NCBI GenBank assembly: GCA_002839205.1
Contig: PGXP01000113.1
Location: 1-5,923 of the forward strand
DNA: 5,923 bases
Direction of reading: 5' to 3'
DNA from: Spirochaetae bacterium HGW-Spirochaetae-9
GTDB lineage: Bacteria > Spirochaetota > Spirochaetia > Treponematales > Rectinemataceae
Below, in pieces: positions 1 to 5,923 of the stretch (positions are counted from its first letter, which is position 1; every line of letters begins with the position of its first letter). Position numbers and translations under genes: made by a program. The notes under the pieces are model-generated. The model did not search any database. It was not told where the DNA came from and was given only the letters and a program-made list of their open reading frames with translations.

Positions 1-1826
1 TTGGAGGGCATAGCCATGTCGTTTTCCAGAGCCCGCTTGCCCGCCGCCACTGATTCGAGCTTCGCCACAATTTCCTCTTCCCGCTTTTTGAGCTTGCGCT
101 GACGAGCCTTCCTGGCCTTTTCATCCCCCCAGGAGGCTGTCGAGAGGGTGGCTGCTGGTGATGCGGGACCAGAACTGAGTGGAAAGGCGGAAATATCGAC
201 CTCACCGGCTTCCAGCGAGGCTTTTTTCTCCAGGTAGTACGCGTAATCGCCATAATATAGGCGCGGCGTCCTGCCCGCGTCGAGTTCGAGCACCAGGTCG
301 GCGAGCTCGGCGATGAAGCCGCGGTCGTGCGAAACGAAAAGGACGGTGCCTTCAAAACTGCGGAGGGCCTCGAGGAGGACGTCCTTCGATGTCAGGTCGA
401 GGTGGTTGGTAGGCTCATCGAGGATGAGGAGATTGGCCGGGTGGAGAAGCATCTTGAGGAGGGCGAGTCGTGAACGCTCCCCTCCAGAGAGGACGGAGAC
501 GGGCTTTTCCACGTCGTCGCCGCGGAAGAGGAAGGCCCCCAGCAGGTTCCTGAGCTTGGGATTGAGTTCGGTGGGGCACACCGTTTCGGCCTCTTCCTCG
601 ACAGTTCGGTTCGACGAGATTTTTTCGGCGGAATCCTGGGCGAAATAGCCTATCTCTATGCCGGCGCCGAGGGTGATTGAACCCTCGAAGACTTTGTCCG
701 TTCCGGCTATGAGACGCATGAGAGTCGATTTGCCCGCCCCGTTCGGGCCGACAAAGGCGATCTTGCGGCCTCGCTCGATCTCGAGCGAAAGCTTGTCGAT
801 GACCCGCAGATTCCCATATGATTTCCCGACATCCTCGAGCCGCACGGCTATTTTGCCCGAACGGGGCGCCGAAGGGAATTTGAAGTGAATGTGCTTCATC
901 CCTTCGGGAATCTCGATGGGGACAATTTTTTCGAGCATCTTGATGCGGCTCTGCACCTGTGCGGCCTTCGATGCCTTGTAGCGGAAGCGCCGCACAAAAT
1001 CCTCAATCTTATGGATCTCTTCCTGCTGGCGCTCCCAGAGCTCGAATATCATCTCGAGCTCCTTGGCCCTTTTGTCTTCGTAAGCCGAGTAGCTGCCCGG
1101 ATAGCGCGAGAGCTTGCCGTTGAAGAGCTCGTAGACCTCGTCGATAGTGACGTCGAGGAAATAGCGGTCGTGCGACACGAGGAGGACACCGCCCCGGTAG
1201 TCGTGAAGGAAGCCCTCGAGCCAGGTGCGCGCCTCGAGGTCGAGGTAGTTGGTGGGCTCGTCGAGGAGCATGATATCGGGGTCCTCGAGGAGGACTTTGG
1301 CAAGGGCGAGCCGCATCTGCCAGCCGCCCGAGAGCTCGTTCGTCCTTTTCTGAAAATCCTTGTCGGCAAAGCCGAGCCCCCGCAGCACTTCTGCTATGCG
1401 CTCGGCTCGTCGGAAGTAGCCGCTCGACTCCACGGCACGGCCGATCTCGTCGAATTCTTCAAGGAGCCTGCCCGTCTGCCTTTCGTCGAGATTGCTCGCC
1501 TGGAGCCTGTGCCCTAGTTCCTCCTGGGTGAGGAGCATCTCCGATATGTGGGCGAAGGCGGTTTCAGCCTCGTCGAGGACGGAACCAAGGCCGAGGGTGA
1601 CATTGGTCTGGGGAAGATAGCTTATCCGCGCGCCCTTCGTGATGGCGATGTCGCCCGAGTCGGCCTTGAACTGTCCGACGGCTATCTTCATGAGGGTGGA
1701 CTTGCCTGCGCCATTGGGTCCGGCCAGGGCAGCCCTGGAGCCCTCCATCAGGGTGAGGGTTGCCGATTTTATGAGGTCCCGGGCGCCAAAGGCCACGCTG
1801 ACATTGCTCAGTTGTACAAAAGCCAT
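1..1826 (-). CDS. ABC-F family ATPase (YheS-like), C-terminus cut by window edge
   Basis: The frame is open from an ATG at 1826-1824 to the window edge: 608 codons with no stop. ABC-F proteins usually run about 500-650 residues, so little is missing. Two ATP-binding cassettes are complete. Cassette 1 has Walker A GPNGAGKST at 36-44, signature LSGGW at 165-169, Walker B with LLDEPTN at 187-193 and H-switch SHD at 218-220. Cassette 2 has Walker A at 360-368, LSGGE at 447-451, LILDEPTNHLDL at 467-478 and SHD at 499-501. The charged helical linker between them (about 250-310) contains FRYKASKAAQVQSRIKMLEK, which resembles the YheS/ABCF3 type. After a Ser/Ala/Pro-rich stretch (about 545-567), residues 568-601 are highly charged and probably form a coiled coil. 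No membrane segment is present. The family acts on ribosomes in the cytosol, as translation factors or antibiotic-resistance proteins; resistance is not implied here. It lies 9 bp behind the lipoprotein gene and is probably co-transcribed. The family call is firm; the subfamily is inference. Confidence 0.95.
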   Translation of the reverse strand, partial: MAFVQLSNVSVAFGARDLIKSATLTLMEGSRAALAGPNGAGKSTLMKIAVGQFKADSGDIAITKGARISYLPQTNVTLGLGSVLDEAETAFAHISEMLLTQEELGHRLQASNLDERQTGRLLEEFDEIGRAVESSGYFRRAERIAEVLRGLGFADKDFQKRTNELSGGWQMRLALAKVLLEDPDIMLLDEPTNYLDLEARTWLEGFLHDYRGGVLLVSHDRYFLDVTIDEVYELFNGKLSRYPGSYSAYEDKRAKELEMIFELWERQQEEIHKIEDFVRRFRYKASKAAQVQSRIKMLEKIVPIEIPEGMKHIHFKFPSAPRSGKIAVRLEDVGKSYGNLRVIDKLSLEIERGRKIAFVGPNGAGKSTLMRLIAGTDKVFEGSITLGAGIEIGYFAQDSAEKISSNRTVEEEAETVCPTELNPKLRNLLGAFLFRGDDVEKPVSVLSGGERSRLALLKMLLHPANLLILDEPTNHLDLTSKDVLLEALRSFEGTVLFVSHDRGFIAELADLVLELDAGRTPRLYYGDYAYYLEKKASLEAGEVDISAFPLSSGPASPAATLSTASWGDEKARKARQRKLKKREEEIVAKLESVAAGKRALENDMAMPS

Positions 1827-1830
1827 TATT

Positions 1831-1834
1831 TCCT
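1831..1834 (-). promoter_or_regulatory. Ribosome binding site of the ABC-F gene
   Basis: Read on the minus strand, TAGTAGGAAATAATG joins the stop codon of the lipoprotein gene (TAG, 1838-1836), an AGGA core (1834-1831) and the ABC-F start codon (1826-1824). The spacer is only 4 nt, slightly short. The layout supports the chosen start and suggests reinitiation by ribosomes finishing the upstream gene. Confidence 0.6.
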
Positions 1835-1835
1835 A

Positions 1836-3248
1836 CTATTGGGCCGGGAATTCCAGGATCGCCGTGCCGAACCTGGCGTCTATCTCTCCCGCAACGAGTC
1901 CGGGCTCTGCAGGGAGAATCTTTACGAGCACAAGCTTGTCGGGGTCAAGCCTATAAGCATAATCCGATCGCATTTCACCCGAATCGGGATAGAGCGTGAA
2001 GCCGCCCTGCCACTCTTTTAAAAGCCCTTCAGACAGCCGCAAGCCAAAACTCACCCTGCCTTTTTGCTCAGGTCTACTGTCGTCGGCCGAAGGGGGAAAA
2101 CCGGCAGGCAGGAATACCGTGTCCTTCCAGGCGTACATGCCGCTCGGCCACAGCTCCAGCCTTCCCGCGGCCGGCGATGAAAAGGCCAGCATCCCCGTGC
2201 TTTCCCTGCCTGGTCCGAGCACAACTGAAGAAGAGAAGAAGTCGCGCGATGAGGCGGACTGCCTTGCTTCTTCGGCGCGGATCGCTTCACGGATGTCCTG
2301 CTTTACATCGATAAACCTCATGAAATTGTCGCCTGAACGCCACCCTGCCATGTCATCGGGCAGTTCGGCACCGACGGAGGGCCCCCAGGCTGCAAGAATG
2401 CTCGCCGAGCCTTCCCTTTTGATCCTGAGATCGGTGGATTCGAAGATGAGCCAATCCTTGTCCTGTGAAATCGAGGAGTATTGGAAAACCTTCGATATGG
2501 CGGGAAGCTCGATGCGAATCTGTCTGTTGATGGCATCGGAAAAAAGACCGAAACGAAGAGAAAAATAGTCCAGGTCGACCATGTCGTCTTCCAGCATCGA
2601 AGAATACCAGGCTGGCCGCCAGGTTCGGGAGAATACATCAGCGATGGCTTTGGAATCGCTCTGCGCTGCCACCTGCTGGGGCTCTTCGCCCGTACTCTCA
2701 TCGAATATGCGCATCGCGTAGCTGAAGACATACCCTTTCGTGCCGTCGAGGGTGAGGACGGAATACCAATCGCCCGGCAACTTTTCCGATCCGGTGTAGA
2801 CGGCCTCTCCCTCGACGCGCCCGAGGACCTTTACCATTTCGTTTTCCTTGAGTCTGTAGATGCGTCGGATTGTATTCGAATTCGATGGGGTTTCCCTCAC
2901 CGGAAGGCCGTCTCTTGCCGCTATCAGATAAAGGGAAATATTTTCGGCCATGTGGGCGATCATCTTCCGGGCATCGCTTTTGGAGCTGAAGGCTTCGAGC
3001 TGCCAGAGGGGTATTTCCAGCTTTTCCGAGGCGGCGCCCCGTTTCGGGTCGTCAGGCAATCCGATGACATACTGCCTGGTGATATTGGATTTGAGGTAGA
3101 TGGGTACTATCGTCCCTGCCTTCGCACTCGTTCCCTTCACCGTCCATAGCACCACACCCCAGCCTATTCTGGAGGAACAGGCGACGAGGGAGGACAGAAG
3201 GAGTAAAGCGAGACTGGCAGAAAGCGCTTTCTTGATGCCTGTTTTCAT
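1836..3248 (-). CDS. SH3-domain lipoprotein of unknown function, 470 aa
   Basis: I do not recognise a characterised family. Residues 1-23 form a lipoprotein signal peptide: a basic start (MKTGIKK), a hydrophobic core (ALSASLALLLLSSL) and lipobox LVAC at 21-24, with Cys24 as the predicted lipidation site. The mature protein should be anchored to a membrane outside the cytoplasm. Residues about 104-183 look like a bacterial SH3 (SH3b) domain, with GLPVRETPS at 114-122, a basic/polar strand region, and GDWYSVLTLDGTKGYVFSY at 159-177. Residues about 37-90 may be a second beta-rich module. The remainder (about 195-470) is a soluble mixed region with no motif I can name. The start at 3248 was chosen because it puts the signal peptide at the N-terminus; the open frame continues upstream to 3488, but that part overlaps the divergent gene. 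An ATG at 3290 would add 14 residues. Neither start has a clear Shine-Dalgarno sequence. SH3b domains often bind cell-wall peptides or proteins, so an envelope role is inference. Confidence 0.85.
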   Translation of the reverse strand: MKTGIKKALSASLALLLLSSLVACSSRIGWGVVLWTVKGTSAKAGTIVPIYLKSNITRQYVIGLPDDPKRGAASEKLEIPLWQLEAFSSKSDARKMIAHMAENISLYLIAARDGLPVRETPSNSNTIRRIYRLKENEMVKVLGRVEGEAVYTGSEKLPGDWYSVLTLDGTKGYVFSYAMRIFDESTGEEPQQVAAQSDSKAIADVFSRTWRPAWYSSMLEDDMVDLDYFSLRFGLFSDAINRQIRIELPAISKVFQYSSISQDKDWLIFESTDLRIKREGSASILAAWGPSVGAELPDDMAGWRSGDNFMRFIDVKQDIREAIRAEEARQSASSRDFFSSSVVLGPGRESTGMLAFSSPAAGRLELWPSGMYAWKDTVFLPAGFPPSADDSRPEQKGRVSFGLRLSEGLLKEWQGGFTLYPDSGEMRSDYAYRLDPDKLVLVKILPAEPGLVAGEIDARFGTAILEFPAQ

Positions 3249-3257
3249 GCGGAATAA

Positions 3258-3263
3258 AGTGTA
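3258..3263 (-). promoter_or_regulatory. Possible -10 element for the lipoprotein/ABC-F unit
   Basis: The minus strand reads TACACT, four of six matches to TATAAT. The expected transcript start would be about 3 nt before the ATG at 3248, giving an almost leaderless message, which fits the missing Shine-Dalgarno sequence. The -35 options at 16-18 bp spacing are poor (AGCACA at best three of six). The real promoter may instead lie further upstream, inside the divergent gene. Confidence 0.25.
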
Positions 3264-3266
3264 CAC
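3259..3266. promoter_or_regulatory. Perfect 8-bp palindrome, possible operator core
   Basis: GTGTACAC is a perfect inverted repeat; the next base pair out (A at 3258, C at 3267) does not continue it. It covers most of the possible lipoprotein -10 and lies where the -35 of the divergent promoter should be, so a bound protein could affect both units. Eight bases is short and may be chance. Confidence 0.25.
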
Positions 3267-3281
3267 CGCGATGCGGATTTG

Positions 3282-3290
3282 TGCTATCAT
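3282..3290 (+). promoter_or_regulatory. Extended -10 promoter of the ppx-ppk unit
   Basis: TGCTATCAT is an extended -10 element: TG, one base, then TATCAT (3285-3290), five of six matches to TATAAT. At 17-bp spacing the -35 position (3262-3267, TACACC) matches only three of six, as is common when an extended -10 is present. The predicted transcript start near 3297 gives a leader of about 25 nt with the Shine-Dalgarno site at a suitable place. This assumes a housekeeping sigma-70-type factor. Confidence 0.55.
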
Positions 3291-3308
3291 GTTCGGATCA
3301 GTTTCGCG

Positions 3309-3313
3309 AGGAG
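3309..3313 (+). promoter_or_regulatory. Ribosome binding site of the Ppx/GppA gene
   Basis: AGGAG lies 8 nt before the ATG at 3322. The frame is open upstream to 3100, but this site, and the promoter at 3282-3290, select 3322 as the start and exclude the long N-terminal extension. Confidence 0.75.
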
Positions 3314-3321
3314 CAGCATCG

Positions 3322-4881
3322 ATGAAGGGAGATGAGGCAAAAATTGCCTCTCCAGCCAATCCTGTCGCCGCTATAGAGATTGGATCCACCGGCATCCGTC
3401 TCCTCGTAGCCGCCATTGAGGCCGCGGGGAGCATCAAGGTACTGGACAGGGCGGGCAAGCCATCGAGGATCGGCCGCGATGTATTCACTCAGGGGAGCAT
3501 CGGCAGGGAAGCCATCCGCGAAACCATCGCCGTCCTGGCATCATTCCGCGAGCTCCTCCTCGGTTATGGGATTTCTCCCGATGAAACCAAGGTGATTGCG
3601 ACGAGTGCCCTCAGGGAAGCCTCCAACAGGGACACCTTCGTCGACAGGGTATCCCTGCAGACTGGCTTCAAGATCCGGATCGTCGAGGACATCGAGGAAA
3701 ATCACCTCATGTACCTGGCAGTGCAGCAGGCCCTCCAGGACGAACGCAAGCTCCTCTCCCGATCGAACGCCATGATCCTGGAAGTGGGCGGCGGGACGAC
3801 GGAGGTGATGATCCTGCGACGAGGCAAGATGGTGTCGAGCCACAGCCTCCACATTGGAACCCTTAGGCTCGACGAGCAGATGCGCGAGGCGGGAGCCTCC
3901 AAGAATTATCTCCATGAGTATCTCGAGAGCAATATAAAGACGGCATGCGACCTCATGGCCGAGGACATCGCCATGGAGTCCATAAAATCATTCATTGTCA
4001 TCGGCGCCGACGCCCGATTCGCTGCCTACTGCGTATCCGGCAAGGATTATGGAACTTATTCCCTGCTCGAACGGAATCAATTCATAACCTTCGCACAGTC
4101 CATATCCAGGCTCTCCATCGAAGAATGCATAGCGGCCTATCAACTGCCCTGGGCCGAGGCGGAAGGCCTGGCTCCTGGGCTCGCCATAGAATCCCTCTTC
4201 CTGGCGCGTACCGGTGCGGAGCTCGTCGTCGTTCCCAATGTCTCCATCAGGGAAGGTCTTCTTCTCGCCGAAGTGAGAGGCCTGGATCCCGGCGTGGAGG
4301 AAGAACTGCGGCAGCAGATTGTCGCCTCAGCCCGCGCCCTCGGAAAACGTTACCGCTACGACGCTGCCCATGCGGGTTCCGTGGGCACTATGAGCCTGGC
4401 TATATTCGACGCCCTGGCCAAGGAACACGGGATGGACGGCCACGAACGCCTCCTCCTCGAGACTGCCGCGATTCTCCATGACATCGGAACATACATCCGC
4501 TCCTCGGGCCACCACCGCCACGGCGAGTATATCGTGTCGAATTCCGAGATATTCGGGCTCAACCGAAGCGACATCAACATAATCTCCAATGTTGTGCGAT
4601 ACCACAGGCGCACCCCTCCCGCGCCGACCCATGTGAACTACATTTCACTGCCGAGGGAAGACAGGATTGTTGTGATGAAGCTCTCGGCCATACTGCGCGT
4701 GGCCGATGCCCTGGACAGAAATCACTCGGGCAGGGTAAGCGACGCATCCTTCGAAAAAAGCGGGGATAAATTCATCATACGATCGACGCGAAATCTCGAC
4801 TTTTCGCTCGAGAGGCTTTCCCTCGCCGACAAGGGCGACCTCTTCGAGGATGTTTTCGGCCTCGCCCCCACCATAGTCTAG
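3322..4881 (+). CDS. ppx: Ppx/GppA family phosphatase with C-terminal HD domain, probable exopolyphosphatase
   Basis: The 519-aa protein matches the long Ppx/GppA form (about 500 aa). The N-terminal actin-like ATPase-fold part has phosphate-1 motif AAIEIGSTGIRL at 16-27, ATSALREA at 93-100, a probable catalytic-glutamate segment EDIEENHLMYLAV at 122-134, and glycine-rich phosphate-2 motif EVGGGTTEV at 154-162. PNVSIREGLLL at 305-315 ends this part. The C-terminal part (about 340-519) is HD-like: H350, H386-D387 in ILHDIG, the His cluster GHHRHGEY at 396-403, YHRR at 427-430 and RVADALDRNH at 459-468. No signal peptide or membrane segment is seen, so it should be cytosolic. The family removes terminal phosphate from polyphosphate, or from pppGpp in GppA; the two are hard to separate by sequence, and the adjacent kinase gene favours polyphosphate. 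Odd points are Glu19 where Asp is usual, and Asp123 and His128 where Gly and Arg are usual around the catalytic Glu. The family is certain, the substrate inferred. Confidence 0.93.
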   Translation: MKGDEAKIASPANPVAAIEIGSTGIRLLVAAIEAAGSIKVLDRAGKPSRIGRDVFTQGSIGREAIRETIAVLASFRELLLGYGISPDETKVIATSALREASNRDTFVDRVSLQTGFKIRIVEDIEENHLMYLAVQQALQDERKLLSRSNAMILEVGGGTTEVMILRRGKMVSSHSLHIGTLRLDEQMREAGASKNYLHEYLESNIKTACDLMAEDIAMESIKSFIVIGADARFAAYCVSGKDYGTYSLLERNQFITFAQSISRLSIEECIAAYQLPWAEAEGLAPGLAIESLFLARTGAELVVVPNVSIREGLLLAEVRGLDPGVEEELRQQIVASARALGKRYRYDAAHAGSVGTMSLAIFDALAKEHGMDGHERLLLETAAILHDIGTYIRSSGHHRHGEYIVSNSEIFGLNRSDINIISNVVRYHRRTPPAPTHVNYISLPREDRIVVMKLSAILRVADALDRNHSGRVSDASFEKSGDKFIIRSTRNLDFSLERLSLADKGDLFEDVFGLAPTIV

Positions 4882-4887
4882 AGGAAA
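4882..4887 (+). promoter_or_regulatory. Ribosome binding site of ppk, adjoining the ppx stop codon
   Basis: TAGAGGAAAGCATG links the ppx stop (4879-4881), an AGGA core (4882-4887 read as AGGAAA), and the ppk ATG at 4890. Only 8 nt separate the genes, so translational coupling is likely and no separate promoter fits between them. Confidence 0.65.
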
Positions 4888-4889
4888 GC

Positions 4890-5923
4890 ATGAGCGAATA
4901 CCCCGTATTGAACCGCGAGCTCTCCTGGATTGAATTCAACGCGCGCGTGCTGCAGGAAGCCCTGAAAGACACATGGCCCCTCCTTGAACGGCTCAAGTTC
5001 CTCAGCATTGTGTCATCGAATTTCGACGAGTTTTTCATGGTTCGGGTGGCGGGAATCAAGACCTCGATTCGCCGTGCCGAGAGAAGTACCGACGTTGCAG
5101 GAAAAACGCCCGAACAGCTGCTCGCCACGATCGCCTCCCGCGTAAAAAAAATGTCAGCCTTGCAGTACGGCTGCCTGGTCGACGATGTCCTGCCCGCCCT
5201 CGCAGCGGCAGGGCTCGAGATAGTGCCTCCAGAACGCTGGACAACAGCGGAGAAACGCCATCTTGAGATTTATTTCAACGAACAGGTTTTCCCCCTCGTG
5301 ACCCCCTTGAGGGTTGAGGAGGAGAGCTTCCTCTCCATGGGCAACCTTCGCATCCATTGCGCCTTCGAGCTGGAAAAGGAGGATGGGGACAAGGTGTACG
5401 CCGCCGCCCAAGTGCCCACAAATTCAGGGCGATTCGTCCCCCTTCCCCGCCGCGATGATGACGCCGAGGAGCACCTCCGCTATGCCCTCATCGAGGACCT
5501 CATCATCAGCTTCGCCTCGAGGCTCTTCCCCGGCCACAAGGTGAACGGCTCCCTTGCCTTCAAGGTGACGAGGGATGCCGACTCGGGCGTGGACGAGAAC
5601 AGGCAGGAGGATTTCCTCTCCGCGATGGAGGAAGTGCTTTCCGGTCGCCAGAACTCCACCCCGGTGCGCCTGAGCGTATCGGGCAAATCGGCGCATATCG
5701 TCGCCGTCCTGCAGAAAGGCCTGGGACTCGGCGACATCGACACCTACCGTCTGGAAGGCCCTATCGATCTGGCGGGTTTCTATGAACTCGCCTCAATTGA
5801 AGAAAAGACGCATCATAAGGTGGGCAAGCGCATGAGAGACAGGGCCTGGCGCCCTGTCATCCTCCCCGGCACAGAGGGATCGAGCGTCTGGGATGAGATC
5901 GAGAACGGAGACAGGTTGATCCA
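4890..5923 (+). CDS. ppk: Polyphosphate kinase type 1 (PPK1), N-terminal half, cut by window edge
   Basis: The frame is open for 344 codons to the window edge; PPK1 proteins are usually about 690-720 aa, so half is visible. PPK1 reversibly moves the terminal phosphate of ATP onto polyphosphate, usually as an oligomer at the inner face of the membrane. The N domain carries the family opening NRELSWIEFNARVLQEA at 8-24 and FLSIVSSNFDEFFMVRVAGI at 37-56. The head domain begins near FPLVTPL at 134-140 and includes FKVTRDADSGVDE at 224-236 and PVRLSVSG at 258-265. The region near 284-305 (YRLEGPIDLAGFYEL) and DEIENGDRLI at 335-344 lead toward the catalytic core. The histidine that becomes phosphorylated lies in the missing half, so activity cannot be judged here. 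After TPL the usual PFP-containing segment is replaced by RVEEESFLSMGN. The start is supported by the AGGA site and by the family N-terminus. It is the second gene of a two-gene or longer unit. Confidence 0.95.
   Translation, partial: MSEYPVLNRELSWIEFNARVLQEALKDTWPLLERLKFLSIVSSNFDEFFMVRVAGIKTSIRRAERSTDVAGKTPEQLLATIASRVKKMSALQYGCLVDDVLPALAAAGLEIVPPERWTTAEKRHLEIYFNEQVFPLVTPLRVEEESFLSMGNLRIHCAFELEKEDGDKVYAAAQVPTNSGRFVPLPRRDDDAEEHLRYALIEDLIISFASRLFPGHKVNGSLAFKVTRDADSGVDENRQEDFLSAMEEVLSGRQNSTPVRLSVSGKSAHIVAVLQKGLGLGDIDTYRLEGPIDLAGFYELASIEEKTHHKVGKRMRDRAWRPVILPGTEGSSVWDEIENGDRLI

Larger units (their letters stand above)
3247..3277. repeat. Direct repeat ATGCGGA, two copies 24 bp apart
   Basis: ATGCGGA occurs at 3247-3253 and 3271-3277 on the plus strand, flanking the GTGTACAC palindrome. 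The first copy overlaps the lipoprotein start codon. The 24-bp period is close to two helical turns plus a few bases. A role as a repeated protein-binding site is possible but the copies are short. Confidence 0.3.

Noticed and set aside
313..888. Two plus-strand open frames of 111 and 76 codons
   Set aside because: They are antisense to the second ABC-F cassette, and the translations are Arg/Ser-rich with no recognisable motif.
1050..1320. Dense repeats of TCGAGG/CTCGAG-like words in the ABC-F region
   Set aside because: They fall on CTC-GAG, GAG-CTC and GAC-GAG codon pairs in the reading frame, so codon preference for Leu, Glu and Asp explains them without a repeat element.
885..1517. A 210-codon open frame on the plus strand inside the ABC-F gene
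   Set aside because: It lies wholly opposite the ABC-F coding sequence, whose motifs are unambiguous. GC-rich codons with few A/T third positions keep antisense frames open, and its translation shows no domain.
3100..3321. A 74-residue N-terminal extension of the Ppx/GppA protein
   Set aside because: It is antisense to the signal-peptide end of the lipoprotein gene, lies upstream of the predicted promoter, and the family N-terminus plus the AGGAG site fit the ATG at 3322.
3249..3488. An 80-residue N-terminal extension of the lipoprotein
   Set aside because: It would bury the signal peptide and lipobox inside the protein and overlaps the conserved start of the divergent Ppx/GppA gene.
3945..4481. 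A 178-codon plus-strand open frame in another frame of ppx
   Set aside because: It is an out-of-frame shadow of the Ppx/GppA gene, rich in Arg and Pro, with no domain.

Overview
The window carries four protein-coding genes in two divergent pairs that share one 73-bp intergenic region (3249-3321). It is moderately GC-rich, with strong C/G-ending codon preference. No RNA gene, mobile element, CRISPR array or origin was seen. The nearly complete packing, short gene spacings and diderm-type lipoprotein suggest an ordinary bacterial chromosome. The style of the lipoprotein and the divergent polyP genes would fit a GC-rich spirochaete or a similar diderm, but this is only an impression; no marker in the window fixes the taxon.

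Left half, minus strand (read right to left): an SH3-domain lipoprotein of 470 aa (3248-1836), with a clear signal peptide and LVAC lipobox, is followed after 9 bp by an ABC-F family ATPase (1826 to the window edge, 608 codons visible). The ABC-F protein has two complete ATP-binding cassettes and a linker resembling YheS-type ABC-F proteins. It should be a cytosolic ribosome-associated protein, not a transporter. The two genes look like one transcription unit.

Right half, plus strand: a Ppx/GppA phosphatase with a C-terminal HD domain (519 aa, 3322-4881) is followed after 8 bp by the N-terminal half of a type 1 polyphosphate kinase (4890 to the window edge, 344 codons visible). They form a polyphosphate turnover unit: the kinase makes polyP from ATP, and the Ppx/GppA enzyme is expected to degrade polyP or hydrolyse pppGpp. 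The gene order is phosphatase first, kinase second, with probable translational coupling.

The shared intergenic region holds a good extended -10 promoter for the polyP pair, a perfect 8-bp palindrome (GTGTACAC) and a 7-bp direct repeat. The lipoprotein start has no visible Shine-Dalgarno sequence and may be nearly leaderless. The most unusual protein-level signals are in the Ppx/GppA protein, which has changed residues in the conserved nucleotide/phosphate-binding motifs but an apparently intact HD metal site. I see no convincing evidence of a wholly new biological system; the findings are modest, testable oddities.
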